From contig VGOW01000022.1 of assembly GCA_016875735.1 (NCBI GenBank), positions 1 to 54,256 of the forward strand: a stretch of 54,256 bases of DNA, given 5' to 3'. The position numbers and the translations under genes are program-made. Under the pieces are notes generated by a model, which saw nothing but the letters and a program-made list of their open reading frames with translations, was not told the DNA's origin and ran no database searches. Numbering within the stretch: position 1 is the first letter of the stretch; every line of letters starts with the position of its first letter. The stretch is from Chloroflexota bacterium. Its GTDB lineage: Bacteria > Chloroflexota > Anaerolineae > Anaerolineales > VGOW01. This document shows positions 40,417 through 49,403 of the stretch, piece by piece.

Positions 40417-41034
40417 GTGACACTCAACATCGGCCCAGTGATGGTTGTCGAAGACATCAGCGCAGTGCGCGAAATGATCGATATGCAATTGCGGGTGCGC
40501 GGCTACCGGGTAATCACCGCCCGCGACGGCGAAGAGGCGCTGGCTCTCATCGAGCAGGAGCGGCCCGCCGTCATCATCGCCGACATCCTCATGCCGCGCA
40601 TCGACGGATTCATGATGGTGCACAAACTCCGCACCAATCCGCAAACCGCCTCCATCCCCATCATCTTTCTTTCGGCAACCTATGTGTCGGCGGCGGATGA
40701 ACGCTTTGCCTTCGATCTCGGCGCGATCCAATTCCTCTCCAAACCGGCGGACACCGACGACCTCGTGGTGGCCGTCTCCGACGCCATCACCGGCCACCAT
40801 GAGAACAAGCCGCCTCTCTCCGACAAAGATTTCTACATGGGTTACCGCGAGCGGTTGGAAACCAAACTCAAGCAGAAGAGCCAGCAGATCACCCGCAACC
40901 AGCAAGTGCTGGCCACGCTCAGCGAAGAGAACAAGCCCACCTATCGCAAACTGATCGCCGACGCGCAAGCGCAATACGACGAAATTCAACGCGAGTTGGC
41001 GGCGTTGCTCAAAGCAATGAACGAAGCGCAATGA
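40417..41034 (+). CDS. Response regulator with C-terminal coiled coil
   Basis: The protein is 205 residues; the start is GTG. The receiver domain (about 6-122) has VVEDI, the phospho-acceptor Asp in VIIADILMPRIDG (about 53), Thr/Ser in FLSAT and Lys in FLSKPADT. The last 75 residues are strongly charged and helical (LETKLKQKSQQITRNQQVLA, then a second segment to LLKAMNEAQ), a probable coiled coil rather than a DNA-binding domain. It may pass a signal to the kinases encoded next by protein contact. Confidence 0.9.
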   Translation: MTLNIGPVMVVEDISAVREMIDMQLRVRGYRVITARDGEEALALIEQERPAVIIADILMPRIDGFMMVHKLRTNPQTASIPIIFLSATYVSAADERFAFDLGAIQFLSKPADTDDLVVAVSDAITGHHENKPPLSDKDFYMGYRERLETKLKQKSQQITRNQQVLATLSEENKPTYRKLIADAQAQYDEIQRELAALLKAMNEAQ

Positions 41035-41132
41035 TCCTCCCTCTCTACAGTTGGGCGAGAGCCGTGCGGCCGGGGCGCCATCCGCGTGAAAAGCAGAGTG
41101 AGAGTAGAATCACCGCCGATTAGAGCCGCATC

Positions 41133-42773
41133 ATGCCCAACAACCCCAAAGATAGAATCCTCGTCGTCGACGACGATCTGCAAAGCCTCGACCTGATCTG
41201 CAAACAGGTGCTGGAGCCGCTGGGCTACCAAGTGGCCATGGCCACCGACGGCGGCGCGGCCCTTCAACAGATCATCACCTTCGCTCCCGCCGTCATCATC
41301 CTCAGCCTCGCTCTGCGCGGGCTGTCGGGCAAAGATGTGCTCACCGCCCTGCGCTCGCAAGGATTCGATTCGCCGGTCATCGTCATCGCCCCCGAAAACG
41401 GCGAGCAACAGGCGCTGGCCGCTTTTCGGTTGGGCGCGCGCGATTACCTCGTCCGCCCGCTGCGCGAAGCCGAGATCGTCGCCGCAGTGGATCGGGTGGT
41501 GGAAGATGGCCGCCTGCGCCGCGAACGCGCCCAACTGCAACAGCAGCTCACCCAAGCCAACACCGATCTTCAACAGCGAGTGAAGGAACTCACTGTCCTC
41601 TCCGGGCTCGGCAAGGCAGTGATCAACCTCACCGATGTGGCTTCGCTCTTCAACCGATTGGTGGAAAGCGCACTGCAAATGTCGGGCGCCGAAATGGGCT
41701 GGCTGTTGGTGGCCGATCAAGCCAGCGGGCAGCTGCTCATCGTGGCTCAAAAGAATCTGCCGGGCCGCGTGCAGTTGCGCCAACCGTGGGACGACGGCCT
41801 CGCGCCGCTGGTGATGCTGTCGGGCGAGCCGCTGGCGATTGGCGGCACGGGCATTCTGCAAATGAAAATTTCGCAGATCGCCAAAGCCGCGCTGGTGATG
41901 CCGGTCAAGGCCCGCGAACAAACGGTGGGCGTGCTCACCGTCGCCAATCGCGCGCCCAAGCCGTTCACCGAGCAGAGCAAAACTTTGCTCAACGCCGTCG
42001 CCGATTACGCCTCCATTGCTATCGTCAACGTGCGATTGTTTCAGGCGCTCGAACAACGCACCCAAGCCATGCAGCAATCGTATGAGACTCTGAAGGCTGG
42101 AGAGAAACATCGCGGCGAAGTGCTGGCAAAGATCACTCAGCAGATGCGCTCGCCCGTGACTCAGGCCAAGAGCGCCGTGGATCTGATCATGGGCGAAAGC
42201 GGCATCACCCGGATGAACGAGCGCCAGCGCAACCAAGTGCGGATCGCCAGCGAGAAGTTGGATGCTGCCGTGCAATTCATGGACGACATCGCTATCCTGC
42301 ATGAAAGCGGCAGTGTTGCCCATGCTCTCAAACCCGTGCAGCTCGACGAGATGGCCCGGCAATCCATGTCCAAGTATCAACCTATGGCGCAACAGCAGGG
42401 CGTAGCTCTGCTGGCCAGCATCGCCGCCAGCGTCATCGTTCCCGGCGATGCGCCGCGCCTCAGCCGCGTGTTCGATAACTTGATCGAGAACGCGATCAAG
42501 TTCAGTCCCAAAGGCGGCGAGGTGGTGATCAGCATTCAGCGCGAGGGCAGTGTGGCCCACATCTCGGTCGCCGATCGGGGCATCGGCATCGCGCCGGAAC
42601 ATCTGCCGCACGTCTTCGAGCGTTTCTTTCAAGTGGATCCAAAAACGGGCGGAGTGGGGATCGGGCTGGCGTTAGTCAAACAGATCGTCGAAACGCACGG
42701 CGGGCAGGCCTGGGCCGAAAGCGCGCCGGGGCAAGGCTCGCGGTTTTACTTCACACTGCCGAAAGCGATATAA
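41133..42773 (+). CDS. Receiver-GAF-histidine-kinase-like protein lacking both phospho-acceptors
   Basis: The protein is 546 residues. The N-terminal receiver (about 8-125) keeps VVDDD but reads VIILSLALRGLSG where the phospho-acceptor Asp should be: Ser replaces it. A coiled coil (about 125-155) and a GAF domain (about 155-310) follow. The H-box reads KITQQMRSPVTQAKS: Gln stands in place of His. The ATPase domain looks sound, with the N box FDNLIENAIKFSPKGG, G1 DRGIGIAPEH and G2 GVGIGLALVKQIV. It cannot phosphorylate itself in the normal way, so it probably acts as a regulator or partner of the intact kinase at 42953. Confidence 0.9.
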   Translation: MPNNPKDRILVVDDDLQSLDLICKQVLEPLGYQVAMATDGGAALQQIITFAPAVIILSLALRGLSGKDVLTALRSQGFDSPVIVIAPENGEQQALAAFRLGARDYLVRPLREAEIVAAVDRVVEDGRLRRERAQLQQQLTQANTDLQQRVKELTVLSGLGKAVINLTDVASLFNRLVESALQMSGAEMGWLLVADQASGQLLIVAQKNLPGRVQLRQPWDDGLAPLVMLSGEPLAIGGTGILQMKISQIAKAALVMPVKAREQTVGVLTVANRAPKPFTEQSKTLLNAVADYASIAIVNVRLFQALEQRTQAMQQSYETLKAGEKHRGEVLAKITQQMRSPVTQAKSAVDLIMGESGITRMNERQRNQVRIASEKLDAAVQFMDDIAILHESGSVAHALKPVQLDEMARQSMSKYQPMAQQQGVALLASIAASVIVPGDAPRLSRVFDNLIENAIKFSPKGGEVVISIQREGSVAHISVADRGIGIAPEHLPHVFERFFQVDPKTGGVGIGLALVKQIVETHGGQAWAESAPGQGSRFYFTLPKAI

Positions 42774-42849
42774 CTATGGCGACGAACGGCAAACCGGCCA
42801 ATCGCCGCCGCTCTCTTTATTTGCAGGAGTTGCGCAGTTGGGCAAAGGC

Positions 42850-42917
42850 AACCACGGATTACACAGATTTCACTGATGAAAATGGAACACTCTGTGTAAT
42901 CCGTGAAATCCGTGGTT
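42850..42917. repeat. 24 bp near-perfect inverted repeat between the kinase genes
   Basis: AACCACGGATTACACAGATT (from 42850) and its near-complement ending at 42917 (21 of 24 positions agree) flank about 20 bases. This is the 'accacggattacacagat' type of dispersed palindrome. 42774-42849 shows no gene. Confidence 0.85.
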
Positions 42918-42952
42918 CCTAATCTATCTGAACTGTGTAGGTCTTAACTTCA

Positions 42953-44881
42953 ATGGCTGGCAAAAAGATTCTGGTGGCCGACGACTCCCGCGAAATACGC
43001 GAAACCCTCGCGCAATACGTCCTGCGTCCCGCCGGTTACGAAGTCATCACCGCCGGAGACGGCGTGGACGCGCTCAAATCCATCCGCGAGCAAACCCCCG
43101 ATCTGGTGGTGGCCGATCTGCAAATGCCCGGCCTCACCGGTATCCAACTCAAACGCGCCCTCGCCATCGAAAACAACACCACCCCGGTCATCATCATCAC
43201 CGCCGAAGGCTCCGAAAGCATCGCCTCCGAAGCGACCCTCGCCGGAGTGGCCGGGTACTTGCCCAAACCCATTGACCCCGATGTGCTGCTCATGGCCGTC
43301 CGGCAGGCGCTCGACTCCGAGCGCCTCCGCCGCGAGCGCGCGCTGGCCTTGCAGTCGCTCGAAAAGCGCGTCCATCAACTCGAAACACTGCAGGCCGTAG
43401 GCCGCGCTCTCACCGCCTCGCTCGACATCGATCAAGTCCTCAGCCGCGTGGTGGACGCCGCCGTGCGCCTCACCGGCGCGGAAGATGGCAGCCTGCTCCT
43501 CCTCGACAAGCACACCGGCGAACTCACCATGCGCGCCGCCCGCAACTTCGACGATCAGTTCGTGCGCACCTTCCGCATCCGCACCGAAGACAGCCTCGCC
43601 GGGCAAGTCATCCGCACCGGCCAACCCGCGCTCTTCGGCGCCAACTCGCCGCAGAAAATCAAAACCGCCTATCTCGTCCACTCCCTCATTTACGTCCCCC
43701 TTCGCCTGCACGATAAAGTCATCGGCGTGCTCGGCGTGGACAACCGCCAAACCCGCCGCGCCCTTAGCGAAGCCGACTTCGGCCCGCTCACTGCGCTGGC
43801 CGACTACGCCGCCATCGCCATCGAGAACGCCCGCCTCTACGCCCACACTAACGCCGAACGCAGCAAACTCGACACCATCTTGCAAAAAACCGGCGAAGGG
43901 GTGATCGTGGTGGACGACTCGAATCGCGTCGTGCTGATCAACGCCGCCGCCCGCGCCGCCCTCAACCTGCCCGACACCCCCGTGATCGGGAAGCCGATTC
44001 CCGACGTGATCCATCACGCCGACCTGCGCGATCTCCTCACCCGGCCCTCCTCCACTCAAAACCGCCGCGCCGAGATCGCCCTCGACGACAATCGCGTGCT
44101 CAACGCTCACCTCACACCCATCGAAGGCATTGGCCGCGCGGTGGTGATGCAGGACATCACTCATCTCAAACAGCTCGACAAAATCAAAAGCGAATTCGTC
44201 ACCGCCGTCTCGCACGACCTTCGCTCGCCCCTCACCGCCATTCTCGGCTACGTCGAACTCATGGGCCGTGTCGGGCCGATCAACGATCAGCAAAAAGAAT
44301 TCATCCGCCGCGTCCGCATCAGCGTCAACGCCATCACCAACCTCATCACCGATCTGCTCGACCTCGGGCGCATCGAAGCCGGGTTCGACACCCAAAAGGA
44401 GCCGGCCAACTTCCCGCTGGTCGTGCGCTACAGCGTCGAAGCGCTGGCGGCCAAAGCCGAAATCAAACATCAAAAATTGGTTGTCAATCTGCCCGAGACT
44501 CTGCCGCCCGTGTACGCCAACCCCGTCCGCCTGCGGCAGATGGCCTCCAACTTGATCGAAAACGCCATCAAATACACGCCCGAAGGCGGAACGGTCAGCG
44601 TGTCGGTGTTCATGGACGACGATCAGCAAATCCTCACCGTCACCGACACCGGCATCGGCATCCTCCTCGCCGATCAGCCTTACATCTTCGACAAGTTCTA
44701 CCGCGCCAAATCGGTGCCCGACGACATCACCGGCACCGGGCTGGGTCTCTCGATTGTCAAATCAATTGTGGAGAATCACAATGGCCGCATCTGGGTCGAT
44801 TCAAAGCCGGGGAGCGGATCGACATTCGTCGCCGTATTGCCCACCCATGTTGAATCGAAGGCGGCCTCCCCGCGCGGGTGA
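42953..44881 (+). CDS. Receiver-GAF-PAS hybrid sensor histidine kinase
   Basis: The protein is 642 residues. The N-terminal receiver (about 5-120) has VADDS, the Asp in VVADLQMPGLTG and Lys in YLPKPID. A GAF domain (about 140-300) includes YVPLRLHDKVIGVLGVDN. A PAS domain (about 305-400) is recognisable by TGEGVIVVDDSNRVVLINAAA. The HisKA H-box is FVTAVSHDLRSPLTAILGY (about 420), with His present. The ATPase domain has NLIENAIKYTPEGG, DTGIGI and GTGLGLSIVK. It should be a working kinase, unlike its upstream neighbour. No transmembrane segment is present, so it is cytosolic. Confidence 0.94.
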   Translation: MAGKKILVADDSREIRETLAQYVLRPAGYEVITAGDGVDALKSIREQTPDLVVADLQMPGLTGIQLKRALAIENNTTPVIIITAEGSESIASEATLAGVAGYLPKPIDPDVLLMAVRQALDSERLRRERALALQSLEKRVHQLETLQAVGRALTASLDIDQVLSRVVDAAVRLTGAEDGSLLLLDKHTGELTMRAARNFDDQFVRTFRIRTEDSLAGQVIRTGQPALFGANSPQKIKTAYLVHSLIYVPLRLHDKVIGVLGVDNRQTRRALSEADFGPLTALADYAAIAIENARLYAHTNAERSKLDTILQKTGEGVIVVDDSNRVVLINAAARAALNLPDTPVIGKPIPDVIHHADLRDLLTRPSSTQNRRAEIALDDNRVLNAHLTPIEGIGRAVVMQDITHLKQLDKIKSEFVTAVSHDLRSPLTAILGYVELMGRVGPINDQQKEFIRRVRISVNAITNLITDLLDLGRIEAGFDTQKEPANFPLVVRYSVEALAAKAEIKHQKLVVNLPETLPPVYANPVRLRQMASNLIENAIKYTPEGGTVSVSVFMDDDQQILTVTDTGIGILLADQPYIFDKFYRAKSVPDDITGTGLGLSIVKSIVENHNGRIWVDSKPGSGSTFVAVLPTHVESKAASPRG

Positions 44882-44882
44882 G

Positions 44883-45998
44883 TCAATCCCCGAAACAGAT
44901 TCCCAGATCGCGCGCGGTCAACAGCGAGTCGTTGTCCAGCGGCACGACCTTCATCCGCCCCGAGGCTTCCTCCAACGGCACATAATCCACCTTCGGCGGA
45001 TTGAGCGCCACCATCACTCCCGACCGCCCCTCCTCTAACGCGCGCACCGCCGCCGCGCCGAAGCGCAGAGCCAGCAAACGATCAAACGTGGTGGGACTGC
45101 CGCCGCGCAGGAGGTGGCCGAGCACCACCACCCGCGCCTCTTTGCCGGTGAGCGCGGCCAGTTCGTGCGCCACCTTTTCGCCCACCCCGCCCAATCGCTC
45201 GGCGCGGCCCACTTCCCGCTCCACCACCGACACGGCGCCGCCCACCGGCTTCGCGCCCTCGGCCACCACCACAATAGTGAAGTCGCCGCCCTGCTGTTCA
45301 CGCTCATGAATCTTGGGCACGACCTTGTGGAGATCGTACGGGATTTCGGGAATCAGAATCACATCGGCTGATCCCGACACGCCGCAATTCAGAGCGATCC
45401 ATCCGGCGTAGCGGCCCATTACTTCGACAACGATGATCCGCCGATGGGAGGCCGCTGTGGTGTGCAAACGGTCGAGGCACTCGGTGGCGAACCCCACCGC
45501 CGTGTCGAACCCGAAGGTGATCACCGTTCTATCCAGATCGTTGTCAATCGTCTTCGGCACGCCGACGACGCGCATGCCCTTCTTCGCCAGAACATTGGCA
45601 ATCGCCAGCGAGCCGTCGCCGCCCACTACGATCAGCGCGTCGATGCTATGCATCCGAAACGCGCGCACCAATTCATCGGTGCGATCCACTTCCTCGAACG
45701 TGCCGCCGGGATTCTTGATCGGGAACTTCATGGGGTTGCCGCGATTGGTGGTGCCGATGATCGTGCCGCCGAGGTGGGTGATGCCGCGCACGCGCTCGCG
45801 AGTGAGGCGCATGATTCCACCCTCGACGTATTGCTCCGGCATCAGCAGGCCGTTGTATCCGTCGCGGATGCCGTAACACTCCCAACCCCGATTGAGGGCC
45901 GAGAGGGTGACGGCGCGGATGACGGCGTTGAGGCCGGGCGCATCACCGCCGCCGGTGGAAATGGCGATTCGTTTGATGGGAGGATTCGGTGAAGACAT
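44883..45998 (-). CDS. 6-phosphofructokinase (PfkA family)
   Basis: The protein is 371 residues. STGGGDAPGLNAVIRA at the N-terminus, IVVGGDGSLAIANVL (about 95-110), VGVPKTIDNDL (about 118-128), MGRYAGWIAL and LGHLLRGGSPTTFDR are the PFK landmarks. It phosphorylates fructose 6-phosphate in glycolysis. GGDGS (Gly at the position called 104 in E. coli) favours ATP, while PKTIDND (Lys at 124) is the PPi-enzyme residue; this mixed pattern is known in a group of PFKs. The phosphoryl donor cannot be settled from sequence. A leaderless promoter lies directly upstream. Confidence 0.93.
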   Translation of the reverse strand: MSSPNPPIKRIAISTGGGDAPGLNAVIRAVTLSALNRGWECYGIRDGYNGLLMPEQYVEGGIMRLTRERVRGITHLGGTIIGTTNRGNPMKFPIKNPGGTFEEVDRTDELVRAFRMHSIDALIVVGGDGSLAIANVLAKKGMRVVGVPKTIDNDLDRTVITFGFDTAVGFATECLDRLHTTAASHRRIIVVEVMGRYAGWIALNCGVSGSADVILIPEIPYDLHKVVPKIHEREQQGGDFTIVVVAEGAKPVGGAVSVVEREVGRAERLGGVGEKVAHELAALTGKEARVVVLGHLLRGGSPTTFDRLLALRFGAAAVRALEEGRSGVMVALNPPKVDYVPLEEASGRMKVVPLDNDSLLTARDLGICFGD

Positions 45999-46005
45999 GT
46001 GTGCT

Positions 46006-46033
46006 ATTGTAGAGCAAATCTGCTGTAGGGCAA
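46006..46033 (-). promoter_or_regulatory. Promoter of the phosphofructokinase gene, leaderless
   Basis: On the minus strand TTGCCC (46033-46028), 16 bases, TACAAT (46011-46006), then seven bases and the ATG at 45998. The -35 directly abuts the upstream PBP stop codon. Confidence 0.7.
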
Positions 46034-48571
46034 TTACGGCTTCACCGTAAACCCCACCGCCTCCCCGCTCACCCGTTCGCCGTTTGTCGTTATCCCTCTC
46101 ACTTCCAACTCGTATTGCCCTGGCGCCAGCTGCCAAAAGTATTGATACGGCGGCTCAACCAGCGTTGCCACCACGTCGCCGTTCAACACGAACGACACTT
46201 CTCTCATCGCCGCTCCGGCCACTGCGCCGAAGATAATTTGCTGGCTGATGATCGGCAAGCGGGGCGAGATGTTGAATACCGTCGCATCGTCGGGGGAGGT
46301 GATTTGGAGTTTGGAGTTTGAGGTTTGAGATTGGGAGTTTGAAGTTGGCGGCTGTGGAATTCCTTTGGCCCTTGCCCACTCTTGCGCTTCGGGCGGCAGA
46401 ACGAGAAATACTTGCGTCACGATTCGTTCGGGCGGGGTGGAGTCGTCGGCCAATAATCCGGTGGCGGAGTCAATTCGGAACGGCTGGTACAACGTGTCGT
46501 GCGCCGTCGGTTGTGTTCCGTCAATGAAAAGTTCACTACGGCGAAGCGGGCAGTGTTCCGTCGGCAGCAATCCGCTCATCGCGCACACTTCGGCGCGCGC
46601 GAGTCCCGGCGGTTGGGCGAATTGCGATTCGGGTTTGCCGGTGAGCGCGGCGCGCATGAAGTCGTGCCAAATGGGACCCGCGCCGGCCACCCCGCTCACA
46701 TTCACCATCGGCGAATTGTCGGCGTTGCCCACCCACACGCCCACCGTAAGTTCGGGCGTGTAGCCCACCGTCCAGTTGTCACGGAAGTCGGTGGTGGTGC
46801 CGGTCTTCACGGCGGCGGGGCGGCCAATTTGCAGAACACTGTTCGGGCCGAAGGTGGCGAGCCGCGCATTGTTGTCGGAGAGAATATCGGTGATGAGGAA
46901 AGCGACTCGCTCATCGAGGACTCGCTCACCCGATGGAGGCCTCCATTCTTCGATCACGTTTCCGCTCGCGTCCGTGATCCTGAGAACGGCCGTTGGCTCC
47001 ACACGGACGCCGCCGTTGCCGAACACCCCGAACGCGCTCGTGAGATCGATCAGCCGCACTTCCCCGCCGCCGAGCGTGAGCGCCAACCCGAATCGATCAG
47101 CATCGCTCAGAGTGGTGAGTCCCATACGCCCGGCGAGGGCAAGCATTGAGTCGATGCCCACGTGATCGAGCGCCTTCACCGCCGGAACGTTGAGCGAGCC
47201 GCCCAGCGCATCGCGCGCCGACACCGGGCCGTGAAAGTTACGGTCGTAATTGAGAGGAACGTATGAAATGCCTTCGGCGGTGACGAACGCCGTGCGCACG
47301 TCGAGGATCATCGTGGCTGGAGTCCAGGGGCAATCTCCAATCTCTAATTCTCCGCTCTCCGTTTCATGAGAATCGAGGATGGGAGGATTGGAGAATTGGG
47401 TGCAGAGCGCCGGATCGAACGCCGCCGCGTACGTGATCGGTTTGATGGCCGAGCCGGGTTGGCGCGGGGCGACGGCCATGTTCACCGAGCCGGATATTTC
47501 GCCGTCGAAGTAATCGGGCGAGCCGACCATCGCCAGCATTTGCCCGGTGCGCGGATCGAGGGCGACGAGCGCGGCGTCGGTCGCGTTGTGATCGACGGAC
47601 TCGTCGTCGGCCAACAGTTCGAGTCGGCGACGGATGATCGATTCCGCAGTCGCCACGAGATCGAGATCGATGGTCGTCGTCACCGTGAGGCCCGAATACA
47701 GCACCTCGGGCGGGTACTGCTGTTCGAGCAGACTCCAAACGTAAAACACAAAATGCGGCGCGGAGATGGGGAATGTGATGGCCGCGAATTGCAAAGGCTC
47801 GTCCTTTGCCAATTTGGCCTCGTCTGCCGTGATCAGTCCGTTCTTCGCCATGAGGTCGAGCACGATGGCCTGCTTGTCGTCGGCGGCCTGCGGGTTAAGG
47901 AGCGGGTCGAAGAGCGCGGGCGCTTGCGGCAGGCCGGCCAACAGCGCGCACTCGGCCAGATCGAGATTGCGCGCGCTCTTGCCGAAATAGGTTTGCGCCG
48001 CCGACTCGATCCCATGCGCGAGATGTCCGTAATTGGTTTGATTGAGATAGAGTTCGAGAATCTGATCTTTGCTGTAGGCTTGCGAGAGCCGCCAAGCGAG
48101 GATGCTCTCGCGCAGTTTGCGGAAGAGTGTGCGTTCGGCGCGTTCGCGCGGGTCGAGGAGCATATTGCGCGCCACTTGCTGGGTGATCGTCGAGCCGCCG
48201 GCCACCACTTCGCCGCCCCGCACGTTGATCCACAATGCGCGGGCAATCCCCACCACATCCACGCCGGGGTTGGAATAGAAGCTCGCATCTTCGACGGAGA
48301 TGGTAGCTTGTTGGCACGCCAACGGAATCTCAGACAGTGGCAGGGTGGTGTGGTGCATCCCCGCCGGGTCGGTGATTTCGTAGATCAGCCGCCCATCGCG
48401 GGCGAGGATTTTGGTGGAGGGAACGGCCAGGTTTTCGGTGAGACGGTTGAGGGAGGGGAGGTCAACGAACAACAAATGAACAACGATCAATGAGGCGATG
48501 AACAACGTGAGCAGGGCGGAGAGGGTGAGTCGGCGGCGCATGGGAAACGGCGTGAGTGTCGGCAATGTCAT
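46034..48571 (-). CDS. Class A penicillin-binding protein (PbpC-like)
   Basis: This is an 845-residue bifunctional peptidoglycan synthase. One membrane helix (about 12-35) is followed by a GT51 glycosyltransferase with ISVEDASFYSNPGVD and GGSTITQQVARNML (about 92-135). The transpeptidase has active-site PGSAIKP (SxxK, about 370), SLN in ALGGSLNVPAV and KTGTTTDF (about 595). A C-terminal beta domain (about 770-845), after ATVFNISPRLPI, resembles the BiPBP_C region of PbpC. Two segments, near 390-412 and 740-760, come from repeat-like DNA. The start could also be the Met at 48541. Confidence 0.92.
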   Translation of the reverse strand: MTLPTLTPFPMRRRLTLSALLTLFIASLIVVHLLFVDLPSLNRLTENLAVPSTKILARDGRLIYEITDPAGMHHTTLPLSEIPLACQQATISVEDASFYSNPGVDVVGIARALWINVRGGEVVAGGSTITQQVARNMLLDPRERAERTLFRKLRESILAWRLSQAYSKDQILELYLNQTNYGHLAHGIESAAQTYFGKSARNLDLAECALLAGLPQAPALFDPLLNPQAADDKQAIVLDLMAKNGLITADEAKLAKDEPLQFAAITFPISAPHFVFYVWSLLEQQYPPEVLYSGLTVTTTIDLDLVATAESIIRRRLELLADDESVDHNATDAALVALDPRTGQMLAMVGSPDYFDGEISGSVNMAVAPRQPGSAIKPITYAAAFDPALCTQFSNPPILDSHETESGELEIGDCPWTPATMILDVRTAFVTAEGISYVPLNYDRNFHGPVSARDALGGSLNVPAVKALDHVGIDSMLALAGRMGLTTLSDADRFGLALTLGGGEVRLIDLTSAFGVFGNGGVRVEPTAVLRITDASGNVIEEWRPPSGERVLDERVAFLITDILSDNNARLATFGPNSVLQIGRPAAVKTGTTTDFRDNWTVGYTPELTVGVWVGNADNSPMVNVSGVAGAGPIWHDFMRAALTGKPESQFAQPPGLARAEVCAMSGLLPTEHCPLRRSELFIDGTQPTAHDTLYQPFRIDSATGLLADDSTPPERIVTQVFLVLPPEAQEWARAKGIPQPPTSNSQSQTSNSKLQITSPDDATVFNISPRLPIISQQIIFGAVAGAAMREVSFVLNGDVVATLVEPPYQYFWQLAPGQYELEVRGITTNGERVSGEAVGFTVKP

Positions 48572-48777
48572 AGGCAGTTGCCACGAATAGACGCTTTTGC
48601 GTGAGGGCGAGTTCCGAGATTTTCCCCGCGCCCGTGTCGCAGAAAAAACAGTACAAACGCCTATGCGGCTTGCCCCCTATTTGTTGTACACTCTCCCTGT
48701 AATTGCAAATGCTACTCCCCTTGCCCTGTAAAGGGGGCGGGCAGAATGAACTGAATGGGGTGGCAGTTCATCCCAAC

Positions 48778-48805
48778 AAAAAGACTCGCGTCAGCGAGTC
48801 TTTTT
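48778..48805. terminator. Strong bidirectional terminator
   Basis: AAAAAGACTCGC pairs perfectly with GCGAGTCTTTTT (12 bp) around GTCA. It lies at the end of the Nudix gene. The stretch 48572-48777 between it and the PBP start shows no gene that I can support. Confidence 0.92.
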
Positions 48806-48809
48806 GTTC

Positions 48810-49349
48810 TCACAGCCGGATCAACCCCTTTTGCACAGCGAGAAGCACGCCCATTTGCAGAGAGCCGTCGATGATCTCGCCGCGCAACACCATTCCCAAT
48901 ACGTCGGCGGCGGGCATGAACACCACCTCCAACTCCTCACCCGCATCGAGATTTTGCTGTGTGCGGATCAGATCGGCGGCGAAAAAGATGTTCATCACTG
49001 CTTGCAATGATCCGGGGAACGGATTGAATCGCCCCAACAGTTCGATGCGGCGCGGACGGAATCCGGTTTCTTCTTCCAACTCACGGGAGGCCGCCTGTTG
49101 AATCGATTCGCCCCGGTTCATCCGCCCGCCGGGCAAGTCGTAAATGATCGCGCCCACCGGGTGCCGATACTGGCGGGTGAGCACAACCTGCCCCTCGCTC
49201 GTGAGCGCCACACACGAGACGGCTTCCACCGGGCTGGCAAGGTAAAAGTATGGAAAGCGCCGCCCGTTGTGTTCGAGCGTGTCGCGCACCACGCGCACGC
49301 CGGGGTGGTCGAACAGCGTTTGAGAATCGACGACGGTGTATTCGGTCAT
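48810..49349 (-). CDS. Nudix hydrolase (ADP-ribose pyrophosphatase-like)
   Basis: The protein is 179 residues. The Nudix box is complete: GGRMNRGESIQQAASRELEE followed by ETGF (about 75-98), with the metal-binding REXXEE. The upstream strands AVSCVALTSEGQVVLTRQYRHPVGAIIYDLPG are those of ADP-ribose pyrophosphatases. It hydrolyses nucleoside-diphosphate-linked compounds, most likely ADP-ribose, to AMP plus a phosphosugar. It is divergent from the FAH-family gene; their start regions are about 55 bp apart. Confidence 0.92.
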   Translation of the reverse strand: MTEYTVVDSQTLFDHPGVRVVRDTLEHNGRRFPYFYLASPVEAVSCVALTSEGQVVLTRQYRHPVGAIIYDLPGGRMNRGESIQQAASRELEEETGFRPRRIELLGRFNPFPGSLQAVMNIFFAADLIRTQQNLDAGEELEVVFMPAADVLGMVLRGEIIDGSLQMGVLLAVQKGLIRL

Positions 49350-49352
49350 GGT

Positions 49353-49358
49353 TATAAT
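49353..49358 (+). promoter_or_regulatory. -10 box of the FAH-family gene
   Basis: A perfect TATAAT; the -35 region is weak. Transcription would start near 49365 and leave a leader of about 39 bases with AAAGGA before the ATG. Confidence 0.6.
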
Positions 49359-49403
49359 GAGGGAGTTTGCGCTTCACCGAAAAGTATATCTCAAAGGATG
49401 CCC

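Noticed and set aside
40986-42632. A 548-codon minus-strand frame opposite the receiver-kinase gene
   Set aside because: The plus-strand frame has clear receiver, GAF and ATPase motifs; the opposite frame has none and is rich in His, Gln and Asp, as expected of a shadow.
42950-44629. A 559-codon minus-strand frame opposite the hybrid kinase
   Set aside because: Same reason: no domain, biased Gly/Val/Asp composition, fully covered by a confident plus-strand gene.
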